DNA of 13,728 nt from Pseudomonadota bacterium (GTDB lineage Bacteria > Pseudomonadota > Alphaproteobacteria > Azospirillales > Azospirillaceae): contig JAEZHQ010000125.1 in assembly GCA_023416455.1 (NCBI GenBank), positions 1-13,728 of the forward strand, written 5' to 3'. Made by a program: the position numbers and the translations under genes. This document shows, piece by piece, positions 1 to 6,142 of the stretch. Each line of letters opens with the position of its first letter. Positions within the stretch are counted from its first letter, which is position 1. The notes beneath the pieces were generated by a model. The model ran no database searches and was not told the DNA's origin. It was given only the letters and a program-made list of their open reading frames with translations.

Positions 1-236
1 TCCCCCCCGGCGCGCGGCGCACCGTCGGTGGTGTGCAGGATGCGGACCGCGGCGAAGCGGCCGAGCTGAGCGCCCGCCCCGATGGTCTCGTCGTCGGGAT
101 GGGCGACGATGACCAACGCGCGCCGGCAAAGTTCGAACAGACCGGGTTCGAACAGGCCGGGATCGGGCGGACGGGCGGCGGCGGGACGGTTCGGGCGGGA
201 CGCGGGCGGCGCCTCGGCGATGCAGGGAGGTGGCAT
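1..236 (-). CDS. PIG-L family deacetylase, N-terminal part (cut by left edge)
   Basis: The minus-strand frame is open from an ATG at 236-234 to the window edge, giving 78 residues of the start of the protein. Residues 40-50 read ALVIVAHPDDE, the zinc-binding AHPDDE signature of the PIG-L/LmbE family, followed by the expected TIGAGAQLG and ILHTTDGAPR. Known members are zinc-dependent N-acetylglucosamine-type deacetylases; the substrate here cannot be told. The first 38 residues are a Pro/Ala/Arg-rich tail outside the usual domain and contain a duplicated five-residue unit (PGLFE). No good ribosome binding site precedes the ATG, so the start is uncertain. It lies 85 bp downstream of the secreted HEMMH gene on the same strand and may be co-transcribed with it. 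Family assignment rests on the motif and is firm; function is open. Confidence 0.85.
   Translation of the reverse strand, partial: MPPPCIAEAPPASRPNRPAAARPPDPGLFEPGLFELCRRALVIVAHPDDETIGAGAQLGRFAAVRILHTTDGAPRAGG
131..160. repeat. 2 x 15-bp tandem repeat in PIG-L N-terminal tail
   Basis: Two adjacent 15-bp units (gttcgaacagaccgg and gttcgaacaggccgg) differ by one base. On the minus strand they encode PGLFE repeated, just before the catalytic domain begins. Confidence 0.85.
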
Positions 237-321
237 GTCGGCATGTCGCTGTTTGGGACGAGCGAAAGCCAAACAGGGCGGCCGCGGCGCCGTTCCGAGG
301 CGCGGGAGCGGTAGAGGCCCC

Positions 322-1050
322 CTACGAGCGGCCCCTGCCTTTCGGCAGATACTGGTTGACCTCGCCCTTGCAGGAGCGGCTGACCCGCTCATACTCGGCC
401 ACCGTGTCCAGCCGCGCCTGGCGGCGGTCGCGCTCGCGCCCGAACTCCGCCATCACCTGGCGCATGGCGCTGTCGAGGCTGCGCCGGACGGCGCTCACGG
501 CCTGTTCCTGTGAGCGGGCACGGACCGGACGCGCCTGGGCCAGGGCCGCCTCAAGGCGCCGCCTGGCGACCGGCGTGAACTCCCGCAGCAGCCGCTCGTC
601 GGCCGCCACATGCATCATCTCGTGATTCAGAACCTCGCGGTGGATGCAGGAATCCGAGGGCAGCTCGCGCGCCACGTAGATGATCCGCTCATTGAAGCCG
701 AAGTCGACGACGAGCGACTGCACCGCCGCGCAGACGGTGCCGTCGGCCATGGGCTGGAACAGCAGCCCGACCTGGGAGCGTTCGCCGTACTTGGCGGAGG
801 CCAGCCCGAGGATATGACCCTGCGCCGCCCCGGCCGGCCCCGGCGCCCGCCCCGGCATGGCGGCGAGCTGGGACATGGAGCGGTTGAAGTCGCGGCGGAG
901 CGGGGCAAGCTCCAGCTCCAGCGAGACCTTCGCGGGCGCGAAGCGCGGGCAGGCGGCGGACTGCGCCGCCGCCGGCGCGGGAAGCAGCAGCCCCGCCGCC
1001 AGGCACAGCGGAAGGAGGCATGCCGGAAGGGGCGGCCGGGAGCGCGTCAT
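322..1050 (-). CDS. Secreted protein with HEMMH zinc-protease-like motif
   Basis: This 242-residue protein starts with a signal peptide: positive n-region (MTRSR), a long Leu/Ala core to about residue 24, then an Ala-rich likely cleavage site near residues 27-31, so it is probably periplasmic or exported. Residues 142-147 read NHEMMH, matching the HExxH zinc-binding and catalytic motif of many metallopeptidases, followed by VAADERLL. After the signal peptide there are four cysteines (34, 107, 135, 227), which could form two disulfides in the periplasm. The region from about 160 to 225 is Arg/Ala/Glu-rich and probably helical. I do not recognise a named family, and no third zinc ligand is evident, so protease activity is an inference. 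It starts 55 bp after the serA stop codon on the same strand and precedes the PIG-L gene, suggesting read-through from serA. Confidence 0.75.
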   Translation of the reverse strand: MTRSRPPLPACLLPLCLAAGLLLPAPAAAQSAACPRFAPAKVSLELELAPLRRDFNRSMSQLAAMPGRAPGPAGAAQGHILGLASAKYGERSQVGLLFQPMADGTVCAAVQSLVVDFGFNERIIYVARELPSDSCIHREVLNHEMMHVAADERLLREFTPVARRRLEAALAQARPVRARSQEQAVSAVRRSLDSAMRQVMAEFGRERDRRQARLDTVAEYERVSRSCKGEVNQYLPKGRGRS

Positions 1051-1105
1051 GCCCCAGATGTCGGCACCGCCCCCGGCCGCGGCAAGGGGCGCCCCCGCCG
1101 CCGGG

Positions 1106-2371
1106 TCAGCCGCGGGAGCCGGTCCGGCCCGGGTAGAGGAAGCGCGCCTTCAGCGTTCCCTCGATGGCGCGCAGCTCGCCCGCCACCTCGTTCTCGTCCA
1201 CCTCGCCGTCGACGTCGACGACGACGTAGCCCAGCTCCGGATCGGTCTGGAGATACTGGGAGGCGATGTTGAGGTTGCGGCCCGAGAACACCTCGTTGAC
1301 CTTGCGCAGCATGCCCGGACGGTTCTCGTGAACGTGCAGGAAGCGGGTGCAGCCGGCGTGGACCGGCAGCGCAACCTCCGGGAAGTTCACCGCGCCGACG
1401 GTCGAACCGTTGTCGGAATACTCGATCAGCTTCTGCGCCACCTCGGTGCCGATGTTGGCCTGGGCCTCCATGGTCGAGCCGCCGATGTGCGGCGTCAGGA
1501 TGACGTTGTCGAGGCCGCGCAGGGCGCTCTCGAACACCTCGCCGTCGGCGCCCGGTTCCTTGGGGAAGACGTCGATGGCGGCGCCGATCAGATGGCGGTC
1601 CTTCAGGGCGGCGGCCAGCGCTCCGATGTCCACCACCTGGCCGCGGGCGGCGTTGATCAAGTGGCTGCCCCTCTTCATGGTGCGGAGCTGGGCCTCGCCG
1701 ATCATGTTGCGGGTCTGCGGGGTGTCCGGGACGTGCAGCGTCACCACGTCGGAGACCGCCAGAAGCTCCTCGAGCGAATGGCAGGGCTGGGCGTTGCCCA
1801 GCGCCAGTTTCTTCACGGTGTCGTAATAGCGCACCTTCATGCCCATCGCCTCGGCCAGGATCGACACCTGGGTGCCGATGTGGCCGTAGCCGACGATGCC
1901 CAGCGTCTTGCCCCGGATCTCGTAGGAATCCTTGGCCGACTTCATCCAGCCGCCGCCATGGACGAGGTTGGACTTGGGGAAGATGCCGCGCATCAGCATG
2001 ATGATCTCGCCGATCACCAGCTCCGCCACCGAGCGGGTGTTGGAATAGGGCGCGTTGAACACCGGAATGCCGAGGCGCCGCGCCGCCTTCAGGTCCACCT
2101 GGTTGGTGCCGATGCAGAAGCAGCCGACGGAGAACAGGCGCTGCGCCGCCTCCAGCACGCGGGCCGTGAGATTGGTGCGCGAGCGGATGCCGAGTATGTG
2201 GACCGAGCCGATGCGCTCCAGCAGTTCCGCCTCGTCCAGCGCCCGCGGCAGGCGCTCCACCGTGGCGTAGCCGCCTTCGGCCAGCTCGTTGATGGCGTTG
2301 TCGTGGACACCTTCGAGGAGAAGGATGTTGATCTTGTCCTTGGAGAGCGAAAGCTTGGTCACGGCCGGCAT
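1106..2371 (-). CDS. serA: D-3-phosphoglycerate dehydrogenase
   Basis: SerA oxidises 3-phosphoglycerate with NAD to 3-phosphohydroxypyruvate, the first step of serine synthesis in the cytoplasm. The 421-residue protein matches the E. coli-type (short) enzyme along its whole length. It has the SRT segment near 64-66, the NAD-binding GYGHIG at 161-166 with Asp184 at the end of the next strand, and catalytic Arg243 (NAARG), Glu272 (FPKEP) and His295 (TPHIGGS). A C-terminal ACT domain (about 345-416) keeps the His348, Asn350 and Asn368 positions that bind the feedback inhibitor serine in E. coli, so serine inhibition is likely (inference). I chose the ATG at 2371 because MPAVTKLSLSKDKINILLLEGVH aligns with the family start; an upstream in-frame extension would be unlike any relative. 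No serC is adjacent; a divergent arsC-like gene lies upstream. Confidence 0.97.
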   Translation of the reverse strand: MPAVTKLSLSKDKINILLLEGVHDNAINELAEGGYATVERLPRALDEAELLERIGSVHILGIRSRTNLTARVLEAAQRLFSVGCFCIGTNQVDLKAARRLGIPVFNAPYSNTRSVAELVIGEIIMLMRGIFPKSNLVHGGGWMKSAKDSYEIRGKTLGIVGYGHIGTQVSILAEAMGMKVRYYDTVKKLALGNAQPCHSLEELLAVSDVVTLHVPDTPQTRNMIGEAQLRTMKRGSHLINAARGQVVDIGALAAALKDRHLIGAAIDVFPKEPGADGEVFESALRGLDNVILTPHIGGSTMEAQANIGTEVAQKLIEYSDNGSTVGAVNFPEVALPVHAGCTRFLHVHENRPGMLRKVNEVFSGRNLNIASQYLQTDPELGYVVVDVDGEVDENEVAGELRAIEGTLKARFLYPGRTGSRG

Positions 2372-2540
2372 CCGTAATCTGGGGTCCCGCCTCGGCGGGG
2401 CCGTCTGACAGGCGAGCGCGCAAGGTAATGCCAAGCGCCGCGGCTTGTCACGCGACGGATGTTGCGCCGCGTCGCCGCGCCGCGCATGGCCGCTTGGCGC
2501 GGCGCGCGGAGCGGGTGTATGTCTCGGGGCGCCATGAACG

Positions 2541-2546
2541 AGGAGG
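2541..2546 (+). promoter_or_regulatory. Shine-Dalgarno site of the ArsC-family gene
   Basis: A perfect AGGAGG sits 7 bases before the ATG at 2554. It decides the start against an in-frame upstream extension that would add 42 residues of low-complexity sequence before the conserved domain. Confidence 0.8.
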
Positions 2547-2553
2547 CCCCGGG

Positions 2554-2895
2554 ATGAGCGACGTGACCATCTACCACAACCCACGATGCAGCAAATCGCG
2601 CCAGACCCTCGACCTCCTGCGCGCCAAGGGGATCACGCCGACGGTCGTGGAGTATCTGAAGACCCCGCCCTCGCCGGCCGAGCTGAGGGCCATCCTGGAC
2701 AAGCTGGGCAAGGAGCCGCGCGCGGTCACGCGCGCCAAGGAGGCGGCGGAGGCGGGGATCGCCGCCGATCTCGACGGCGACGCGCTGGTCGCCGCCCTGT
2801 CGGCCAACCCCGCCGCCATCGAGCGCCCCATCGTCGTCAAGGGCGACAAGGCCCGCGTCGGCCGCCCGCCGGAAAGCGTCCTGGAGATCCTGTAA
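2554..2895 (+). CDS. arsC: ArsC-family (thioredoxin-fold) reductase
   Basis: This 113-residue cytoplasmic protein has the ArsC signature: TIYHNPRCSKSR places the catalytic cysteine at residue 12. Arg60 (TRAKE), Arg91 (ERPIVV) and Arg104 (GRPPE) match the anion-binding arginines of glutaredoxin-linked arsenate reductases of the R773 type. Such enzymes reduce arsenate to arsenite with glutathione and glutaredoxin. No arsenite pump (ArsB/Acr3), ArsR or ArsH gene is visible nearby, so a housekeeping or YffB-like thiol role is equally possible, and the symbol reflects family rather than proven function. Its TAA stop is immediately followed by the prmB start codon, indicating a two-gene operon with translational coupling. 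The short length is at the low end for the family, but all key residues are present. Confidence 0.82.
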   Translation: MSDVTIYHNPRCSKSRQTLDLLRAKGITPTVVEYLKTPPSPAELRAILDKLGKEPRAVTRAKEAAEAGIAADLDGDALVAALSANPAAIERPIVVKGDKARVGRPPESVLEIL

Positions 2896-3828
2896 GTGAC
2901 CGACCTCACCCCCGCCACCGCCGCCGCCGAGCTGCGCACCGTACGCGACTTCGTCCGCTACGCCGTCAGCCGCTTCAACGAGGCCGATCTCGACTACGGG
3001 CACGGCACCACCTCCGCCTTCGACGAGGCGGTCTTCATGGTTCTGGAGGGGCTGAAGCTGCCCATCGACCAGCTCGAACCCTATCTGGACGCCCGCCTGA
3101 CCACGCCCGAGCGCCAGCGGCTGGCCGAGCTTCTGCACGCCCGCGTCAGCACGCGCAAGCCGGCGCCCTACCTGCTGAACAGGGCCTACATCCAGGGCAT
3201 CCCCTTCTATGTGGACGAGCGGGTGATCGTGCCGCGCTCCTACATCGGGGAGCTTCTGTTCTCCGACCTGTTCGGCGGCGACGACTTCACGCTGGTCGAG
3301 GATCCGACCTCGGTGGAGCGGGTGCTCGACCTGTGCACCGGGTCGGGCTGCCTTGCCATCCTGGCCGCGCAAATCTTCCCCGAAGCCCAGGTGGATGCGG
3401 TCGACCTGTCGCCCGACGCCCTGGAGGTGGCCCGGCGCAACGTTGCCGACAGCGGTTACGGCGACCGCATCGCCCTGTTCCAGGGTGACCTGTTCGCGCC
3501 GGTGAAGAGCCGCAAGTACGACGTGATCCTGACCAACCCGCCCTATGTGGACGCCGAGGCGATGGCGGCGCTTCCCCCGGAGTTCCGTCACGAGCCGGCG
3601 ATGGCGCTGGCCTCGGGGGAGGACGGGCTGGACACGGTGCGCCGCATCCTCAAGGAGGCCGCGAAGCACCTGACCCCCGAGGGCGGCCTCCTGTGCGAGT
3701 TCGGCAGCGGCCGCGAGATCCTGGAGGCCGAGTATCCGCAGCTCGATTTCTTCTGGGTGCAGACGGCCAGCAGCTTCGGCGAGGTCTTCTGGCTGACCCG
3801 CGACCAGCTGAAGGGGCTGGGACGGTAG
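2896..3828 (+). CDS. prmB: 50S ribosomal protein L3 glutamine N5-methyltransferase
   Basis: PrmB methylates a glutamine side chain of ribosomal protein L3 using S-adenosylmethionine. The 310-residue length equals the E. coli enzyme. The N-terminal helical region (about 1-100) precedes VPRSYIGELL (112-121), a PrmB-type signature. The SAM-binding loop LDLCTGSGCLAI spans 144-155, the next strand has AVDLS (168-172), and the catalytic NPPY that grips the glutamine is at 214-217. The related release-factor enzyme PrmC shares NPPY but normally has a different region before the SAM loop, so PrmB is preferred. Translation starts at GTG 2896, directly after the upstream TAA; GGAG at 2883-2886, inside the end of the ArsC-family gene, is the likely ribosome binding site. 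Confidence 0.94.
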   Translation: MTDLTPATAAAELRTVRDFVRYAVSRFNEADLDYGHGTTSAFDEAVFMVLEGLKLPIDQLEPYLDARLTTPERQRLAELLHARVSTRKPAPYLLNRAYIQGIPFYVDERVIVPRSYIGELLFSDLFGGDDFTLVEDPTSVERVLDLCTGSGCLAILAAQIFPEAQVDAVDLSPDALEVARRNVADSGYGDRIALFQGDLFAPVKSRKYDVILTNPPYVDAEAMAALPPEFRHEPAMALASGEDGLDTVRRILKEAAKHLTPEGGLLCEFGSGREILEAEYPQLDFFWVQTASSFGEVFWLTRDQLKGLGR

Positions 3829-3963
3829 GCAGCCCGGCGCGGCGCCTCCGCCTTCAGGCCGTCACCCCGCCCCTTCCCCACAATGCGGGTGGGGGCCGGG
3901 ACGGGGCTGGAAGGCACAACCGGCCGCGGTGCCGCGACCCGGCCCTTTCCTTTCGAAGCCCCT

Positions 3964-4560
3964 TCAGACGCTGCGGCGCAGAAGGATGCTGCCGCCCTGG
4001 TGCGGCAGGCGTTCGTGCCACGGCACCGCGGCGCACGCCACCACCTGGAAGTTCTCCCGGCGATAGAGCCGCTGCGCCACCGCGTTGTCGGCCCACACAT
4101 GCAGGGTCACCCGGTCGAACCCGCCGGCCCGGGCGCGCTCGTAGACCCAGGCCAGGAGCCGCCGGGCGATGCCGCGGCGCCGCTCGGCCGGATCGACCGC
4201 CAGGGCGGACAGGAAGTAGCTGCCCCAGTCCTGCGTCCGGGTGAAGTTGGCGAGATGGGCGAGGCGCTCCGGGGGGAGGCCGCTGTAGTCCTCGGTCTTC
4301 ATCCAGTCGACCGGGTAGGCGTGGGCGACGCCGACGACCCGGCCGTCCCGCTCCGCCACGCCGGAATGGCGGTGCGAGAAGGAGCCCGCCGTGGCGGCCA
4401 GCCCCGGCACCAGCATCTCCTCCGCCGACAGCCCCGGCACCAGCCCCTCCAGCAGGAAGGCGTAGACCCCGCCCCCGGCCATGTCGATCAGCCGCGCCAA
4501 GTCCGGCGCGTCCTCGGCCCTGGCGGGGCGGATGAGGACGTCGGTTTCGGTCTCGCTCAT
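3964..4560 (-). CDS. GNAT family N-acetyltransferase
   Basis: This 198-residue cytoplasmic protein belongs to the GCN5-related acetyltransferases, which move an acetyl group from acetyl-CoA to an amine. The start is typical (TDVLIRPARAEDAPDLARL, residues 6-24). Motif A, the CoA pyrophosphate-binding loop, is LSALAVDPAERRRGIARRLL (118-136 region), and the later part of the fold shows TLHVWADNAVAQRLYRRENF (152-171). The acceptor substrate cannot be read from the sequence. The ATG at 4560 is favoured because GGAAGGAAGG lies just upstream on the minus strand; an open frame continuing further upstream lacks conserved sequence. The segment around residues 39-54 contains LVPGL twice, encoded by a perfect 16-bp direct repeat. 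The gene is divergent from the ACT-domain gene and convergent with prmB. Confidence 0.87.
   Translation of the reverse strand: MSETETDVLIRPARAEDAPDLARLIDMAGGGVYAFLLEGLVPGLSAEEMLVPGLAATAGSFSHRHSGVAERDGRVVGVAHAYPVDWMKTEDYSGLPPERLAHLANFTRTQDWGSYFLSALAVDPAERRRGIARRLLAWVYERARAGGFDRVTLHVWADNAVAQRLYRRENFQVVACAAVPWHERLPHQGGSILLRRSV
4399..4444. repeat. 16-bp direct repeat, 30 bp apart, inside GNAT gene
   Basis: The sequence cagccccggcaccagc occurs at 4399-4414 and again at 4429-4444, exactly 30 bp (10 codons) apart. It encodes LVPGL twice within a helix-loop region of the acetyltransferase and suggests an old in-frame duplication. Confidence 0.85.
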
Positions 4561-4603
4561 GGCCCCTTCCTTCCGTTGCGGGTTTTCCCGATCGCTGTCG
4601 TCG

Positions 4604-4632
4604 TTGACCATCCGCCCGTCCCGTCCTACCCT
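4604..4632 (+). promoter_or_regulatory. Candidate promoter for the ACT-domain gene
   Basis: TTGACC at 4604-4609 and TACCCT at 4627-4632 are separated by 17 bases, giving a good -35 and a partial -10 match for a housekeeping promoter. It would place transcription about 165 bases before the ATG at 4806 and create a structured leader. This is pattern matching by eye only. Confidence 0.4.
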
Positions 4633-4650
4633 GTCCGCATGGTTGGACAG
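4631..4650. promoter_or_regulatory. Perfect dyad, possible operator
   Basis: CTGTCC-N8-GGACAG is a perfect 6-bp inverted repeat with an 8-base spacer. It overlaps the end of the candidate -10 box and the expected transcription start between the divergent GNAT and ACT genes, where a repressor would sit. No regulator can be assigned. Confidence 0.4.
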
Positions 4651-4679
4651 CATCCTGCCCTCGGCCGGCGAATTATCGG

Positions 4680-4703
4680 CCCGGCTCTCCCGTGAGAGCC
4701 GGG
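4680..4703. other. 10-bp perfect hairpin in the ACT gene leader
   Basis: A 10-bp stem (4680-4689 with 4694-4703) closes on a four-base loop, CCGT. No T-run follows, so it is not an ordinary terminator. It lies about 100 bp before the ACT-domain start codon, in the predicted 5' untranslated region. Confidence 0.5.
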
Positions 4704-4805
4704 GTTCCGTTCGTCTGACGGCCGGCTTCCGCCCTGCGGGGCCGGCCACCATCCCGAAAGGCCGCCCAAGCCGGGCCGGCCCCGTTGCCGAGGCAAGCTT
4801 CCACC

Positions 4806-5171
4806 ATGTCGACCGCCCTCATGCCGGCCGCCGCCCCCGTGGCCCCGGCCACCGATTCCCGACACACCAATTCCCGACTCGTCGATTCCCGACCGGCCGA
4901 TTCCAGCCGTTGCGTCGCCTTCACCCTCCAGGCCGATGCCGACCCCGGCACCCTGCCGCGCGTGCTGGCCCTGTTCGCCAAGCGCGGCCTCGTGCCGGAA
5001 TCGCTGACCAGCCGCCTGGCCGGCGACCGTCTGGCCCTGGAGGTCGCGGTGGTCGGCATGGCCCCCGCCGAGTCGAACCATGTCGCCAACTGCCTGCGGC
5101 AGATCCCGACGGTCCGGCGGGTAACCGCCGCCGATCGCGTCCTTCCGGACGGGCTGATGGCCGCCGACTGA
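4806..5171 (+). CDS. Stand-alone ACT-domain protein (IlvM/IlvH-like)
   Basis: The 121-residue protein consists of a Pro/Ala/Ser-rich tail (1-35) and a single ACT-like domain (about 37-108): CVAFTLQADADPGTLPRVLALF, then a variable strand, then LALEVAVVG and a helix ANCLRQIP followed by VRRV. This layout resembles IlvM and the N-terminal domain of IlvH, the small regulatory subunits of acetolactate synthase, which bind branched-chain amino acids. No large subunit or other amino-acid gene is beside it, so its partner is unknown. Residues 17-35 come from four 15-bp tandem repeats (DSRHT, NSRLV, DSRPA, DSSRC). ATG 4806 was chosen because it begins a plausible protein; TTG 4785 and ATG 4818 are alternatives. 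Its stop lies 2 bp from the pssA stop on the other strand. Confidence 0.75.
   Translation: MSTALMPAAAPVAPATDSRHTNSRLVDSRPADSSRCVAFTLQADADPGTLPRVLALFAKRGLVPESLTSRLAGDRLALEVAVVGMAPAESNHVANCLRQIPTVRRVTAADRVLPDGLMAAD
4853..4912. repeat. 4 x 15-bp tandem repeat carrying four GANTC sites
   Basis: Units cgattcccgacacac, caattcccgactcgt, cgattcccgaccggc and cgattccagccgttg follow one another in frame. GANTC occurs at 4854-4858, 4876-4880, 4884-4888 and 4899-4903. GANTC is the methylation target of CcrM and the recognition context of GcrA in alphaproteobacteria. Confidence 0.85.
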
Positions 5172-5173
5172 CC

Positions 5174-6142
5174 TCACTCCGTCATCGTCCGCGCGTCGGG
5201 GTGCGTCGGGCTGGGAGGAGTCGGGCCGGAAGAGGTCGGGCCGGAAGAGGATGGATTGGGGGGCGTCGGATTGGACGGCGGCTCGACCGTTTCCCTGCCC
5301 TCCCCCCCGTCGACCGTTTCCTTCATGAGCTGGGCCGCCCGCTGGAGCTTGGCGAACTGGGCCACCGAAAAGGGCAGCGTCGCCAGATAGGCGAGGCCGA
5401 CCAGGGCCAGCGTCCACCAGGGCTGGCTGACCAGCGAGGCGGCGAGCAGCCCGACGCCGACCAGCGCCGGCACCACATAGTTGGTCGGCACCCGCATCCC
5501 CTTGAAGGAGAAGGTGGGCAGCGTGCTGACCATGAGGCCGCCGGCGAGCAGCGTCCACGGCACCACCACGGCGGGATGGCCGGCGAGATCCGGCCCGGCC
5601 TCGAAGCCGACGACCATCGGCAGAAGAACGAGGCCGGCGCCGGCCGGCGCCGGCACGCCGGTGAAGTAGTTGAAGGCCCAGGGCGGCAGATCGACGTCGC
5701 CCAGCCGCGCGTTGAACCGGGCCAGCCGCAGCGCGGCGCACACGGCGAAGGCCATGGCGGCGACCCAGCCCAGGCTCCCCGCCCCGTTCAGCGCCCACAG
5801 ATACATCATGAAGGCCGGCGCGACGCCGAAGCTGATGACGTCGGACAGGCTGTCCAGCTCGGCGCCGAACTTGCTCTGGCCGTTCAGCAGGCGGGCGATG
5901 CGGCCGTCCAGCGCGTCGAGGATGGCGGCGATGACGATGGAGATCACCGCCGGCTCCCACCGCTCGTGCATGGCGAAGCGGATCGCCGTCAGGCCGGAGC
6001 ACAGGGCCAGGACCGTCAGCACGTTGGGCAGGAGATGATTGATCGACAGCCCCTTCAGGCGCGGGTGCGGGCGCCGCGGACGGCGCTTGCGGAAGACCCC
6101 CGGCTTGAAGACCGGCTGCTTGAAGACGGGCGGCCGTTTCAT
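5174..6142 (-). CDS. pssA: CDP-diacylglycerol-serine O-phosphatidyltransferase
   Basis: PssA condenses CDP-diacylglycerol with serine to make phosphatidylserine in the inner membrane. Residues 76-101 contain the full CDP-alcohol phosphotransferase motif D-x2-DG-x2-AR-x8-G-x3-D-x3-D (Asp76, Asp79, Gly80, Ala83, Arg84, Gly93, Asp97, Asp101). Hydrophobic segments follow through about residue 265, as expected for a multi-pass enzyme. The 322-residue length is long for the family because of a basic N-terminal extension (1-30, with VFKQP/VFKPG/VFRKR repeats) and a Pro/Ser/Thr-rich C-terminal tail (288-320). Its ATG overlaps the psd stop in ATGA, so it is translated by coupling; this supports the start at 6142 over a longer open frame upstream. 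Product feeds Psd. Confidence 0.96.
   Translation of the reverse strand: MKRPPVFKQPVFKPGVFRKRRPRRPHPRLKGLSINHLLPNVLTVLALCSGLTAIRFAMHERWEPAVISIVIAAILDALDGRIARLLNGQSKFGAELDSLSDVISFGVAPAFMMYLWALNGAGSLGWVAAMAFAVCAALRLARFNARLGDVDLPPWAFNYFTGVPAPAGAGLVLLPMVVGFEAGPDLAGHPAVVVPWTLLAGGLMVSTLPTFSFKGMRVPTNYVVPALVGVGLLAASLVSQPWWTLALVGLAYLATLPFSVAQFAKLQRAAQLMKETVDGGEGRETVEPPSNPTPPNPSSSGPTSSGPTPPSPTHPDARTMTE
5205..5249. repeat. 3 x 15-bp tandem repeat in pssA C-terminal tail
   Basis: Two identical units (gtcgggccggaagag at 5220-5234 and 5235-5249) follow a diverged copy at 5205-5219. On the minus strand they encode SSGPT-type repeats in the Pro/Ser/Thr-rich tail of PssA. Confidence 0.85.
6083..6127. repeat. 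3 x 15-bp tandem repeat at pssA N-terminus
   Basis: Read on the minus strand, gtcttcaagcagccg (6127-6113), gtcttcaagccgggg (6112-6098) and gtcttccgcaagcgc (6097-6083) are tandem diverging copies encoding VFKQP, VFKPG and VFRKR before the first membrane segment. Confidence 0.8.

Noticed and set aside
857..2377. Long plus-strand open frame (506 codons) opposite serA and the HEMMH gene
   Set aside because: It is antisense to clearly conserved genes, has Arg/His/Gly-rich composition typical of GC-rich shadow frames and no domain.
2476..2506. 10-bp GC-only hairpin between serA and the ArsC-family gene
   Set aside because: Made entirely of alternating CG-type sequence, expected by chance in such GC-rich DNA; no T-run and an 11-base loop.
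2554..2895. Arsenic resistance operon
   Set aside because: Only an ArsC-family gene is present; no pump, ArsR or ArsH gene is visible in the window.
2359..3669. Minus-strand open frame (436 codons) over arsC and prmB
   Set aside because: Shadow of prmB, with its low-complexity composition and no motif; prmB has all family signatures.
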